This document shows, one piece after another, positions 8,826 to 17,194 of a stretch of 64,000 nt of DNA. The notes below the pieces were generated by a model that saw only the letters and a list, made by a program, of their open reading frames with translations, did no database searches and was not told the DNA's origin. The translations under genes and the position numbers were made by a program. This DNA is from Candidatus Aphodovivens excrementavium. GTDB lineage: Bacteria > Actinomycetota > Coriobacteriia > Coriobacteriales > Eggerthellaceae. The stretch lies in the NCBI GenBank assembly GCA_018715935.1, contig DVKR01000018.1:62001-126000 (forward strand), written 5' to 3'. Position 1 is the first letter of the stretch. Every line of letters starts with the position of its first letter.

Positions 8826-10052
8826 ATGGCAGAGCAGAGAGAAAAGTGCGTATTGGCGTATTCAGGCGGTCTGGACACGTCGTGCTGCATCAAATGGCTC
8901 CAGGAAGAGAAAAACCTCGACGTGATTGCCGTCGTGGGCGAGGTTGGTCAGGAGCATGACGGCCTTGAGAAGGTTCGCGAAAAGGCGCTGAAGACGGGTG
9001 CCATCGAGTGCTACGTGGTGGACATGCGCGAAGATTTCGCCAACGAGTACCTTGCCTGCGCCTTGGCGGCAAACGGTCTGTACGAGAATCGCTACCCGCT
9101 GGTGAGCGCTCTTTCGCGTCCGCTGATCTCGAAGCACCTGGTGCGCATTGCCCACGAGCGCGGCGCAAAGTACGTTGCGCATGGCTGCACGGGCAAGGGC
9201 AACGATCAGGTTCGTTTCGAGACGAGCATTCTCACGCTCGACCCGACGCTGGAGATCATCGCTCCGGTCCGCGAGTGGGATCTGGGCTCGCGCCCCAAGG
9301 AGATGGCTTGGGCAAGCGAGCGCGGCATCGAGGTTCCCACCACCACCGAGCAGCCCTATTCCATCGACGACAACCTGTGGGGCAGGGCTATCGAGTGCGG
9401 CGTGCTGGAAAACCCCTGGAACGAGCCGCCTGACGACATCTACACGATGACCGACGACCCGGAGAACGCTCCCGACCAGGCTGAATACGTGGAAATTTCC
9501 TTCGAGCGAGGCGTGCCGTGCGCCATTAACGGCGAAAAGAAGAGCTTCCTCGACATCGTCTACGCTCTGAACGAGATTGCGGGCCGCAACGGATACGGCC
9601 GTCTTGACATGATCGAGAACCGCCTGGTGGGCGTGAAGAGCCGCGAGTGCTATGAGGCTCCGGCGGCCTTGGCCCTCATCGAAGCACATAAGGCGTTGGA
9701 GGATCTGGTGCTTGAGCGCGACGTGCTGCACTACAAGCTCGGCGTTGAACAGGCGTGGGCGCGCACGGTCTACAACGGCCAGTGGTTCAGCCCCCTGAAG
9801 CAGGCGCTCGATGCCTTCATCGCCTCTACGCAGCAGTGCCTTACGGGCGATGTTCGCTTGAAGTTCTACAAGGGCACGTGCGTTGTGCGTGCGCGTAAGA
9901 GCGCGTATTCGCTTTACGACTACGGCCTGGCAACCTATGACGACGACGATGCCTTCGACCACAAGGCGGCCAAGGGCTTCATCGACCTGTACAGCCTTCC
10001 CGCCAAGGTGTGGAGCTCCAATCGCCGCGAGCAGGGGATTGCGCTGTCCTAA
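8826..10052 (+). CDS. argG: Argininosuccinate synthase
   Basis: This ATP-dependent enzyme condenses citrulline and aspartate. The 408-aa protein has the PP-loop AYSGGLDTSC near residues 9-18, AHGCTGKGNDQVRFE in the middle and the substrate strip EQPYSIDDNLWGR. The ATG follows AGGAAGGGAAAGCA. It lies 218 bp after argR. A short ATGC-AAGAA-GCAT palindrome (8793-8805) just upstream could be a degenerate ArgR half-site pair, but that is weak. Confidence 0.96.
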   Translation: MAEQREKCVLAYSGGLDTSCCIKWLQEEKNLDVIAVVGEVGQEHDGLEKVREKALKTGAIECYVVDMREDFANEYLACALAANGLYENRYPLVSALSRPLISKHLVRIAHERGAKYVAHGCTGKGNDQVRFETSILTLDPTLEIIAPVREWDLGSRPKEMAWASERGIEVPTTTEQPYSIDDNLWGRAIECGVLENPWNEPPDDIYTMTDDPENAPDQAEYVEISFERGVPCAINGEKKSFLDIVYALNEIAGRNGYGRLDMIENRLVGVKSRECYEAPAALALIEAHKALEDLVLERDVLHYKLGVEQAWARTVYNGQWFSPLKQALDAFIASTQQCLTGDVRLKFYKGTCVVRARKSAYSLYDYGLATYDDDDAFDHKAAKGFIDLYSLPAKVWSSNRREQGIALS

Positions 10053-10127
10053 CGACCTGTTGCTGCGGTCTTTCGCTCGGGGGCCGGATGTTGCGAGGCC
10101 TCCGTGCGGAATGGACCTTTGAAACCC

Positions 10128-10180
10128 GCTCTAAATCGAAGAAAAATGCCAGCTAGTTGCAAATCACTTCGATTTAGAGC
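10128..10180. repeat. Inverted repeat copy 1, 14-bp perfect stem
   Basis: GCTCTAAATCGAAG at 10128-10141 pairs perfectly with CTTCGATTTAGAGC at 10167-10180 across a 25-nt loop. The loop contains TGC...GCA. There is no T-run after the stem, so it is not a typical terminator. Confidence 0.9.
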
Positions 10181-10271
10181 GATTTGGCATAGGCTTTATG
10201 GTGGGCAATGCGCAAAACAGCAGGTCGTGGCCGTCCTTTTCTTCGTATATCGCTAAATTCGAGGAAACAGC

Positions 10272-10322
10272 GCTCTAAATCGAAGTAATTTGCCTTCATT
10301 GAGCAAAATGCTTCGATTTAGA
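10272..10322. repeat. Inverted repeat copy 2, 12-bp perfect stem
   Basis: GCTCTAAATCGAAG recurs at 10272-10285, 144 bp after copy 1, and its inner 12 nt pair with CTTCGATTTAGA at 10311-10322. The loop is again 25 nt and holds TTTGC...GCAAA. The stem is shared between copies while the loop sequence differs. Confidence 0.9.
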
Positions 10323-10382
10323 TTCGCTTTAGCGTAAGCCACGGGCGGCCTCTTAGGTAATTCCAAAGATAAGGAGAATCCA

Positions 10383-11774
10383 ATGGCACTTTGGTCCGGT
10401 CGCTTTACGGAAGGCGTGAGCGAGTTCACTCAACAGTTCGGTGCATCGCTCCCGGTGGACAAGGCGCTCTACGCGCAGGACATCGCCGGCTCGAAGGCGC
10501 ATGCGCGTATGCTGGCTTCGCAAGGCGTGATCTCCCAAAAAGATTGCGACGCCATCCAAGACGGCCTTGATCGCATCGAACAGCGCATCGAGGCGGGTGA
10601 ATTCGTTTTCGACATCAACAACGAAGACATTCACATGTCCATCGAGAGCGTGCTTACCGAGGAGATCGGCGATGCGGGGGCTCGCCTGCACACCGGCCGC
10701 AGCCGCAACGATCAAGTTGCGACGGACACCCGCCTGTTCGCCAAAAAACGCTGCGCCGATTTAATGCAGGCAAACATCGAGTTGCGCGAGGCCCTTCTGC
10801 ACCAAGCTCAAGAGCATTTCGACACCATCTTGCCGGGCTATACTCACCTGCAGCATGCGCAGCCGGTGCTGTTCAGCCATCATTTGCTCGCCTACGTTTG
10901 GATGCTCACGCGCGATTTCGAGCGTCTGCAGGCAGCGCGTCAGGCTGCAGACGCGAGCCCGCTGGGCGCTGCAGCGTTAGCGGGAACCACCTATCCGCTT
11001 GACCGCCAAATGACCGCTTCCGAACTGGGTTTTTCGCGCGTTATTCCCAACTCGCTCGATGCGGTGTCAGACCGCGATTTCCTCTTGGACCTGATGTATG
11101 CCTGCAGTGTTTCGTGCATGCATCTTTCGCGCTTGGCAGAAGAGATCATCCTGTGGTCGTCAAGCGAGTTCGGCTTCGTGACGCTGTCCGATTCGTTCAG
11201 CACCGGTTCGTCCATCATGCCGCAAAAGAAGAATCCCGATTTCGCCGAATTGGTCCGTGGGAAAACAGGTCGCGTGGTGGGGGATTTGGTGGCTCTGCTG
11301 GTGACCATGAAGGGGTTGCCTCTCGCCTACAACAAAGACTTGCAGGAAGACAAGGAAGGCGCGATCGACGCCGCCAAGACGCTTGAGGATTGCTGCGTTT
11401 GCATGGCGGGCATGATAGGCACGATGACGGTGAACGCCGACGCCATGTTGGCTCAGGCGAAAAAGGGCTACTTGGCGGCCACCGACGTTGCCGACTACTT
11501 GGCCAAAAAGGGCATGCCGTTCCGTCGTGCCCACGAGGTGGTGGGACACCTCGTTCTCTTGTGCGACCAGCGCGGATGCGATCTTGACGACCTTGCCCTT
11601 GAAGATTTCAAGGCGGCAAGCGATTTGTTCGAGGCAGACATCACGCAGGCGCTTGACTTGCGAAGCATTGTGAACGCACGCACCACCGAAGGCGGGACAG
11701 GCCACGATGCCGTTGTGCAGCAGCTGCAAAAAGCGCAGGAGCAGCTTGATGCCAACAAGAAAGTGCTGGCGTAG
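10383..11774 (+). CDS. argH: Argininosuccinate lyase
   Basis: This enzyme splits argininosuccinate into arginine and fumarate, the last arginine step. The 463-aa protein begins MALWSGRF and has HTGRSRNDQVATD, the TSPLGAAALAG-like strip DASPLGAAALAGT, and the fumarase-superfamily signature GSSIMPQKKNPD near residue 275-287, whose mobile loop carries the catalytic Ser. AAGGAGAATCCA precedes the ATG. A terminator follows about 50 bp after the stop, closing the arginine region. Confidence 0.96.
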   Translation: MALWSGRFTEGVSEFTQQFGASLPVDKALYAQDIAGSKAHARMLASQGVISQKDCDAIQDGLDRIEQRIEAGEFVFDINNEDIHMSIESVLTEEIGDAGARLHTGRSRNDQVATDTRLFAKKRCADLMQANIELREALLHQAQEHFDTILPGYTHLQHAQPVLFSHHLLAYVWMLTRDFERLQAARQAADASPLGAAALAGTTYPLDRQMTASELGFSRVIPNSLDAVSDRDFLLDLMYACSVSCMHLSRLAEEIILWSSSEFGFVTLSDSFSTGSSIMPQKKNPDFAELVRGKTGRVVGDLVALLVTMKGLPLAYNKDLQEDKEGAIDAAKTLEDCCVCMAGMIGTMTVNADAMLAQAKKGYLAATDVADYLAKKGMPFRRAHEVVGHLVLLCDQRGCDLDDLALEDFKAASDLFEADITQALDLRSIVNARTTEGGTGHDAVVQQLQKAQEQLDANKKVLA

Positions 11775-11823
11775 GGTTGAAGGCCGCTTGCCTCCCATTT
11801 GCTAACTAAATCTCTGCTAACTA

Positions 11824-11856
11824 AAGCCGCGTCGTTAAGCAAACGGCGCGGCTTTT
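11824..11856 (+). terminator. Rho-independent terminator after argH
   Basis: AAGCCGCG (11824-11831) pairs with CGCGGCTT (11847-11854). The stem can extend to about 12 of 13 pairs and is followed by a short TTTT run. It is placed where the arg cluster ends and before the PBP promoter. Confidence 0.75.
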
Positions 11857-11925
11857 GCGTCTTGCGTCGGTTTTAAAGCGATAGTGTGGTATTTCCCTTG
11901 AAGAAAATACCAGTTGGAAGCCCGA

Positions 11926-11934
11926 TGTTACAAT
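11926..11934 (+). promoter_or_regulatory. Putative extended -10 promoter for the PBP gene
   Basis: TGT-TACAAT forms an extended -10 about 58 bp before the PBP start codon. No convincing -35 lies at 16-18 bp, as expected for extended -10 promoters. Confidence 0.4.
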
Positions 11935-11991
11935 GAGCGGAGTTTTTTCTTGCCGCAGCTTGCATGTTGCGGCTTTTGCAGGAGGTGACGC

Positions 11992-14217
11992 GTGGCTTCG
12001 CGCTCGATAAAGAATAGGCCTAGCACAAAGCAAAAACGCGGCCATACCATCGCGCTGGCAATTCTTGCGGTATTCGTTACGGCTTGCATCGCCGGCGTTA
12101 TCGGCGTGTGGACGCTGTGTTCGTCGTGGCTGCAGGATCTTCCCGACTATACCCAGGTAAACGCGTACGACTCGCCGCAAACCACCACCGTTTTGGCAAG
12201 CGACGAGACCACCGTTTTGGCAGAGTTTCAGCTAGAGAACCGCGATCCGGTCACGCTTGATCAAGTGAGCGAATACGTGCTTGAGGCGACGGTCGACACC
12301 GAAGACGAGCGCTTCTACGAGCACAGGGGCGTCGACCTTGCCGGCATCGCCCGTGCCATCGTGGTGAACCTTACCGGCGGTCAAGAAGGCGCGTCTACCA
12401 TCACCCAGCAGCTGGTGCGCCAGACGATCCTGTCGTCGGAAATGAACGACATCACCATCAAGCGCAAAGTGCGCGAGATCTATCTGGCGCTCAAGGTGGA
12501 AGAGGTCTATTCCAAAGACGACATTTTGCGCATGTACCTCAACACCATCAACTACGGCTCGGGCGCCTATGGCATCCAGGCCGCCGCTCAGCGCTACTTC
12601 TCTAAGAACGCGAGCGATTTGACGCTGGTGGAGGCGGCAACGCTGGTGGGCATCCCGCAGTCTCCCACCAACAACAACCCCATCGACCATCCCGACAACT
12701 GCCTGGAGCGTCGCAACTTGGTATTGAACCGCATGCTGAGCAACGGCGACATCACGCAAGAGGAGCATGACGAAGCGGTTGCCATGCCGCTTGAACTCAA
12801 CGTTTCGGAAATCAGCACCGACGGCATTTACGCCTACCCGTATTTCACGAGCTATGTGCGCGACACGCTGCTCAACGATTATGCCTACACCACCGACCAG
12901 CTGTTCAAGGGCGGTTTGACGGTCTACACCACGCTTGACCCCTCTATGCAGGATGCGGCGGAAGTGGCCGCGAGCAACAAGCTTGAGAGAAGCGCCGACG
13001 CGGCGTCGGTCGCCTTGGTGGCGATAGACCCCGATACGGGGTATATCCGCGCCATGGTGGGCGGCAAGGATTGGAACTCCAACAAGGTCAATCTTGCCAC
13101 CGGCTCTGGTGGCGGCGGTCGTCCGGCGGGCTCTACCTTCAAGGTGTTCGGTTTGGTGGCGGCTATCAAAGAAGGCATCGACCCGAACTCGACCTATGTG
13201 AACTGCAGCGCGCGCGCCGAGCTGCCTGGTTGGGACGTGCACAACATCGGCTATCACGAGTACGGCGTGCGCACCATCGCGCGGGCTTTGGCGGTTTCGT
13301 CCAACACGGGCTTCGCGCGTCTTGCGATGTCCATCGGGCCTGAGAAGGTTGCCGAAACGGCTCACGAGATGGGCATAGAATCCGAATTGGTGGCCGAGGG
13401 CGGCTTGGTTCTGGGCGCCGACTCCTCGCCGGTAACCCCGCTTGAAATGGCCGACGCCTATGCGACTATCGCCAACGGAGGCACGCATTACGAAGCGACT
13501 CCCATTCTGCGCGTGGTGGACGCGCAGGGCAACACGCTCATCGACAACTCCAATCCGGAAGGCGAGCGCGTGTTGTCGGAGGAGATTGCCTACGCTGCCG
13601 AGCAGGTGATGGAAGGCGTTGTCAACACCTCTGAGGGCACTGGTCGTGCTGCACGCCTGTCCAACGGCCAAACCGTTGCGGGCAAGACGGGCACGCAGGA
13701 AAACAGCATGGACATTTGGTTCTGCGGCATCACCCCGCAGCTTTCGGTGGCGTGCTGGATTGGCGATCCGCATAACCAGGTCTCCATGGGCAACATCACC
13801 ATGGCAGACGTCTTCCACGACTTCATGACCGCTGTCTTGGAGGGTCAGCCAACAGAAGAGTTCCCTGAAGCCAACGAGCCCGAATACGAGGACTACGACG
13901 ATGAAGAATATGAAATCTCGTCTGGTCCTACTCAGGCGGAAATCCAGGCGGCGGCTGCCGCAGCCGCAGCGGCGGCGCAGCAGGAAGCCGAAGAGGCCGC
14001 TGAAGAGGCCGAAAGCAACGACGATTCCGAAGGAGACTCGACGCCGTCAACTCCCACTACGCCTGACACCGGCGGCGGCACAACCGGCGGCGGCACAACC
14101 GGCGGCACAACCGGCGGCGGAACTGGCGGCGGCACAACCGGCGGCGACACCGGAGGCGGAGGAGGCGGAAGCGCCGACTCTGGCGGCACAACCGGCGGCA
14201 GTGGGTCAGAATCCTGA
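11992..14217 (+). CDS. Class A penicillin-binding protein (transglycosylase/transpeptidase)
   Basis: This bifunctional peptidoglycan synthase is anchored by one N-terminal membrane helix (about residues 20-42). The GT51 domain has EDERFYEHRG with catalytic Glu104, GASTITQQLVRQ and KVREIYLALKVEE. The transpeptidase domain has STFK (Ser381), SSNTG and KTGT (Lys565). The C-terminus is unusual: an acidic stretch, an Ala/Gln/Glu tract, then about 50 residues of Gly-Gly-Thr repeats with no PASTA domain, possibly a wall-spanning or disordered tail. The start is GTG 11992 after GGAGGTGACGC. It is a paralogue of the minus-strand PBP at 14945-17128. Confidence 0.95.
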   Translation: MASRSIKNRPSTKQKRGHTIALAILAVFVTACIAGVIGVWTLCSSWLQDLPDYTQVNAYDSPQTTTVLASDETTVLAEFQLENRDPVTLDQVSEYVLEATVDTEDERFYEHRGVDLAGIARAIVVNLTGGQEGASTITQQLVRQTILSSEMNDITIKRKVREIYLALKVEEVYSKDDILRMYLNTINYGSGAYGIQAAAQRYFSKNASDLTLVEAATLVGIPQSPTNNNPIDHPDNCLERRNLVLNRMLSNGDITQEEHDEAVAMPLELNVSEISTDGIYAYPYFTSYVRDTLLNDYAYTTDQLFKGGLTVYTTLDPSMQDAAEVAASNKLERSADAASVALVAIDPDTGYIRAMVGGKDWNSNKVNLATGSGGGGRPAGSTFKVFGLVAAIKEGIDPNSTYVNCSARAELPGWDVHNIGYHEYGVRTIARALAVSSNTGFARLAMSIGPEKVAETAHEMGIESELVAEGGLVLGADSSPVTPLEMADAYATIANGGTHYEATPILRVVDAQGNTLIDNSNPEGERVLSEEIAYAAEQVMEGVVNTSEGTGRAARLSNGQTVAGKTGTQENSMDIWFCGITPQLSVACWIGDPHNQVSMGNITMADVFHDFMTAVLEGQPTEEFPEANEPEYEDYDDEEYEISSGPTQAEIQAAAAAAAAAAQQEAEEAAEEAESNDDSEGDSTPSTPTTPDTGGGTTGGGTTGGTTGGGTGGGTTGGDTGGGGGGSADSGGTTGGSGSES

Positions 14218-14281
14218 TCTTTTGGGTACGTGACATTCCGTTACAATACGTTGCACCGCATTAAGAAGGAGAAACGAACGA

Positions 14282-14845
14282 ATGGCTTTTTCTAACCGTA
14301 AAACAGTGCTGAAACTGTTTGCCGTTTGCCTTGCAGCTGCATTGGGCGTGAGCATGTTGGCGGGCTGCGGCGCGCAAAACAGCGCGGCGAACCAGCAGCA
14401 AAGCGCAAACCGCCAGTACATGTCTCAGGTCAACCAGGTCATGGACGAGCTTGAGACGGCGTTGGGCAGCTTCACCGACGCGGTGTCGCGCGATGACGTC
14501 GTGGGTATGCAGACTCAGGCGGAAAACGCGCTCGCGACGCTTGACGATTTGGGCGGCATCGAGGCCCCCGAAGAGCTGGCTGACGTGCAGGCGGGCTACC
14601 AGGAAGGTTCCGACATCCTGCGCAAGGCGCTGAGCGATTACGTTTCGCTTTACACCGAGATCTCAAGCGCCACCGACGCGAATCCGTTCGATTGGTCTAC
14701 CTACGACGATCGTCTGGCGGAGATTCAGACGAGCTACGACGAAGGAATTGAAAAGCTGAAAGCGGCAGACGAGCTTGCGGCGGGCAAGGAAAACGGCACG
14801 GCAGACCAGCAGTCCGATTCTGCGCAGCAAGCCAACGCTCAGTAG
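14282..14845 (+). CDS. Small predicted lipoprotein, function unknown
   Basis: The 187-aa product has a signal peptide and lipobox LAGC, with Cys29 as the lipidation site. The rest is soluble, acidic and predicted helical, with a region about 40-150 rich in Leu/Asp/Glu that could form a helical bundle. The C-terminal tail is Gln/Ala/Asn-rich. AAGGAG precedes the ATG. It sits 64 bp after the PBP gene and may be co-transcribed, suggesting a cell-envelope role (inference). The stop codon falls inside a 15-nt tandem repeat. I do not recognise a named family. Confidence 0.8.
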   Translation: MAFSNRKTVLKLFAVCLAAALGVSMLAGCGAQNSAANQQQSANRQYMSQVNQVMDELETALGSFTDAVSRDDVVGMQTQAENALATLDDLGGIEAPEELADVQAGYQEGSDILRKALSDYVSLYTEISSATDANPFDWSTYDDRLAEIQTSYDEGIEKLKAADELAAGKENGTADQQSDSAQQANAQ

Positions 14846-14887
14846 ACAAACGCTCAGCAAGCCAACGCGCAATAGGCCAACGCGCAG
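14828..14887 (+). repeat. 15-nt tandem repeat spanning the lipoprotein stop codon
   Basis: There are four in-frame units of the type CAAGCCAACGCTCAG (QANAQ). In units 2 and 4 the first codon is TAG instead of CAA or CAG, so the first TAG ends the protein and two more units follow untranslated. Confidence 0.85.
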
Positions 14888-14944
14888 CGGGCTCAGCGCT
14901 TGCAGTTCCTCACATGAGCCTTATACTTGCGACCCGGTAGGGCC

Positions 14945-17128
14945 TCATGCCTGCGGCCCGGTCGAGACGGTCAGCACGATCATGCCGTCGCGCTCTTCTT
15001 GGGAAATGACCGTACCTGCAGGCACGGTGTCGGATGAGGCTTCTTGGTACCACGCATTGAAGCCGTTGAGCGCATGCGATGCTTCGTCGAGCGTCATGCC
15101 TACGGTGTTCGGCGCAGAGGCGCCTTCTGTCGTCTGCGCGTTACCGTCTCCTTCTTCGTTGTCAGAGGCGCCCGATGCATCCTGTGTGCCATCGTGCTCT
15201 AAACCCTGCCTGTCGTTGAAGTCGTTGTCGTAGGGCGGGTCGTCGGTGCGGGGGAAATCCTCCACCGGAGTGTCGGCCAGTGCCGCGCTTATGAAGTCGC
15301 GCCAAAATGCGTTGCAGGTGATAGAAGCGGCAGTGGGGATGCTGCCTGCAGGGTTTCCTATCCACGTCGCGCACGAAAGGGTGGGGCTATAGCCCACAAG
15401 CCAGTGGTCGACGAAGTCGTCGGAGGTTCCCGTCTTCCCCGCAACCGGCTGGCCGTTCGCAGGCCCTGATCCATAGGCCGTGGCTCCGGGGAGTTCGAAC
15501 ACGCCGCGCAGCACATCGGTGGTGGCTCCTGCCACCTCTTCGCTGAGAACGCGCTCGGACGTGTCGGGAGCGGAATAGATTGTTTCGCCGTCCGCGTTCA
15601 TGATTTTCGTAATGACCACCGCATCGTGGCGCACGCCGCCGGTTGCCAGCGTTGCATAGGCGCTTGCCATTTCGAGAGGGGTCACTGAAGAGGTGCCCAG
15701 CGTCAACGTGGGAACTGCGCTAAGCTCCGATGCGATGCCCATGCTATGAGCCACATCGGCAACGGTTTGGGCTCCGATTTCCTCCGAGAGTCGCACAAAG
15801 CCCGTGTTTGACGACACGGCGGTTGCACGCCGAATAGAGCGGATGCCGTAGTTCGCGTTGCCGAAGTTCTCGATGGTAGTGCCGCCTTCCAATGTCATGG
15901 GAGACGTGCAGTCGATGAGCGTTTCAGGGTTGATGCCTTCGTTTATGGCTGCAGCAAGGGTAAACGCCTTGAAGGACGACCCCGCTTGACGTCCCGACCC
16001 TCCCGAGCCGGTCGCGAGGTTCACCTTGCTGGCGCTCCAGTCTTTACCGCCAACGAGCGCGCGCACGTAGCCCGTCTGCGGGTCAACGGCAACCAGGGCC
16101 GCATCCAGATCTGACGCCATGCGCGAAAGCTGCCTGTCGCGTGCGGCTTCCGCTTGGGCTTGCAACGCGGGGTCAAGCGTGGTGTAGATGGTCAGGCCGC
16201 CCTCGAACAGGTCGGCGTAGGAACATCCGTAGGCGTTGTCTTCGCGGAGAAGTTCGTCTCGAACATAGCTTGTGAAGTGAGGGTATGCATATATTCCATC
16301 GGCAGGTTCGGCGGGGGCCGGGTTGAGGGTGAGGGGCTGCGCGACGGCAGCGTCATGCTCTTCCTGCGAGATGTCGCCGGCTTGAAGCATGCGGCTGAGC
16401 ACCACGTTTCGGCGTGCGAGAGCCGCATCGGGGTTTGTTTTGGGGTTGAGGTTTTCGGGCGACTGCGGAATGCCCACCAAGGTGGCGGCTTGCTCGAGGG
16501 AAAGGTCGAGCGCCGATACCTGGAAGTAATTCTGCGCAGCCGCCTCGATGCCGTAGCATCCATCGCCGTAGTTGATGGTGTTGAGGTACATCACCAAGAT
16601 CTCGTCTTTCGAATAGCTCTTTTCAAGCTCTACGGCAAGCTCGATTTCGCGCACTTTTCGCTCAAACGTGATGTCGTTGGCTTCCTGGGATAGCACGGTG
16701 TTGCGCACGAGCTGCTGCGTGATGGTCGAGGCGCCCTCCAAGTCGCCACCCGTGAGATTGTTCACCACTGCGCGCGCGATGCCAAGCAAGTCGGCTCCGT
16801 TGTGCTCGTAGAAGCGCACGTCTTCGGTATCGACGGTTCCCTCAAGCACGTAGGGGGAAATCTGCTCTTTGGTTACCGGTTCTCGCTTTTCAAGCTGGAA
16901 ACGCGCAAGCAACGTCGAGCCGTCGGAAGCGTACATTACCGATTCTTGCGCGAAGTTGAAAGCGTCGGTTTCGCTGAGGCTTGGCAGATCATCGGTCCAG
17001 CCATCCATGAGGCGAAGGGCGCCTTGGATGCACATGACAGCGGCGAAGACGGCTGCAAACAGCGTAAAAAGGAATGCCCACACTATGGCGTGGGTGCGCG
17101 ATTGCCGCTGTTTACGCCGATTCTTCAT
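14945..17128 (-). CDS. Class A penicillin-binding protein with C-terminal PASTA domain
   Basis: This is a 727-aa bifunctional peptidoglycan synthase. A basic N-terminus and one membrane helix (about 13-37) are followed by a GT51 domain with EDVRFYEHNG (Glu102), GASTITQQLVRN and YGDGCYGIEAAAQNYF. The transpeptidase domain contains GSSFKAF, SSNTG and GKTGT. The last 65 residues (PNTVGMTLDEASHAL to TVSTGP) are one PASTA repeat, known to contact cell-wall muropeptides. It is convergent with the lipoprotein and clearly paralogous to the plus-strand PBP, but with a different tail. A TATAAT ends seven bases before the ATG, with no clear ribosome site. Confidence 0.95.
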   Translation of the reverse strand: MKNRRKQRQSRTHAIVWAFLFTLFAAVFAAVMCIQGALRLMDGWTDDLPSLSETDAFNFAQESVMYASDGSTLLARFQLEKREPVTKEQISPYVLEGTVDTEDVRFYEHNGADLLGIARAVVNNLTGGDLEGASTITQQLVRNTVLSQEANDITFERKVREIELAVELEKSYSKDEILVMYLNTINYGDGCYGIEAAAQNYFQVSALDLSLEQAATLVGIPQSPENLNPKTNPDAALARRNVVLSRMLQAGDISQEEHDAAVAQPLTLNPAPAEPADGIYAYPHFTSYVRDELLREDNAYGCSYADLFEGGLTIYTTLDPALQAQAEAARDRQLSRMASDLDAALVAVDPQTGYVRALVGGKDWSASKVNLATGSGGSGRQAGSSFKAFTLAAAINEGINPETLIDCTSPMTLEGGTTIENFGNANYGIRSIRRATAVSSNTGFVRLSEEIGAQTVADVAHSMGIASELSAVPTLTLGTSSVTPLEMASAYATLATGGVRHDAVVITKIMNADGETIYSAPDTSERVLSEEVAGATTDVLRGVFELPGATAYGSGPANGQPVAGKTGTSDDFVDHWLVGYSPTLSCATWIGNPAGSIPTAASITCNAFWRDFISAALADTPVEDFPRTDDPPYDNDFNDRQGLEHDGTQDASGASDNEEGDGNAQTTEGASAPNTVGMTLDEASHALNGFNAWYQEASSDTVPAGTVISQEERDGMIVLTVSTGPQA

Positions 17129-17134
17129 GCTTGA

Positions 17135-17140
17135 ATTATA
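17135..17140 (-). promoter_or_regulatory. TATAAT -10 directly before the PASTA-PBP start (possible leaderless mRNA)
   Basis: On the minus strand TATAAT ends at 17135. Seven bases further is the A of the ATG at 17128, which is the expected transcription start. No Shine-Dalgarno-like stretch lies between. The -35 region is poor. Confidence 0.5.
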
Positions 17141-17194
17141 CTAGCAACTCAAATACTTCCGACAGTGCGATTGCTTCCAAACGAGGGTGGAGAG

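Larger units (their letters stand above)
10053..10382 (+). other. argG-argH intergenic region (330 bp)
   Basis: No gene is supported. The region is notable for two related inverted repeats with identical 25-nt loops (listed separately) and is AT-richer than its surroundings. The argH ribosome site AAGGAG lies at its end. Confidence 0.6.
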
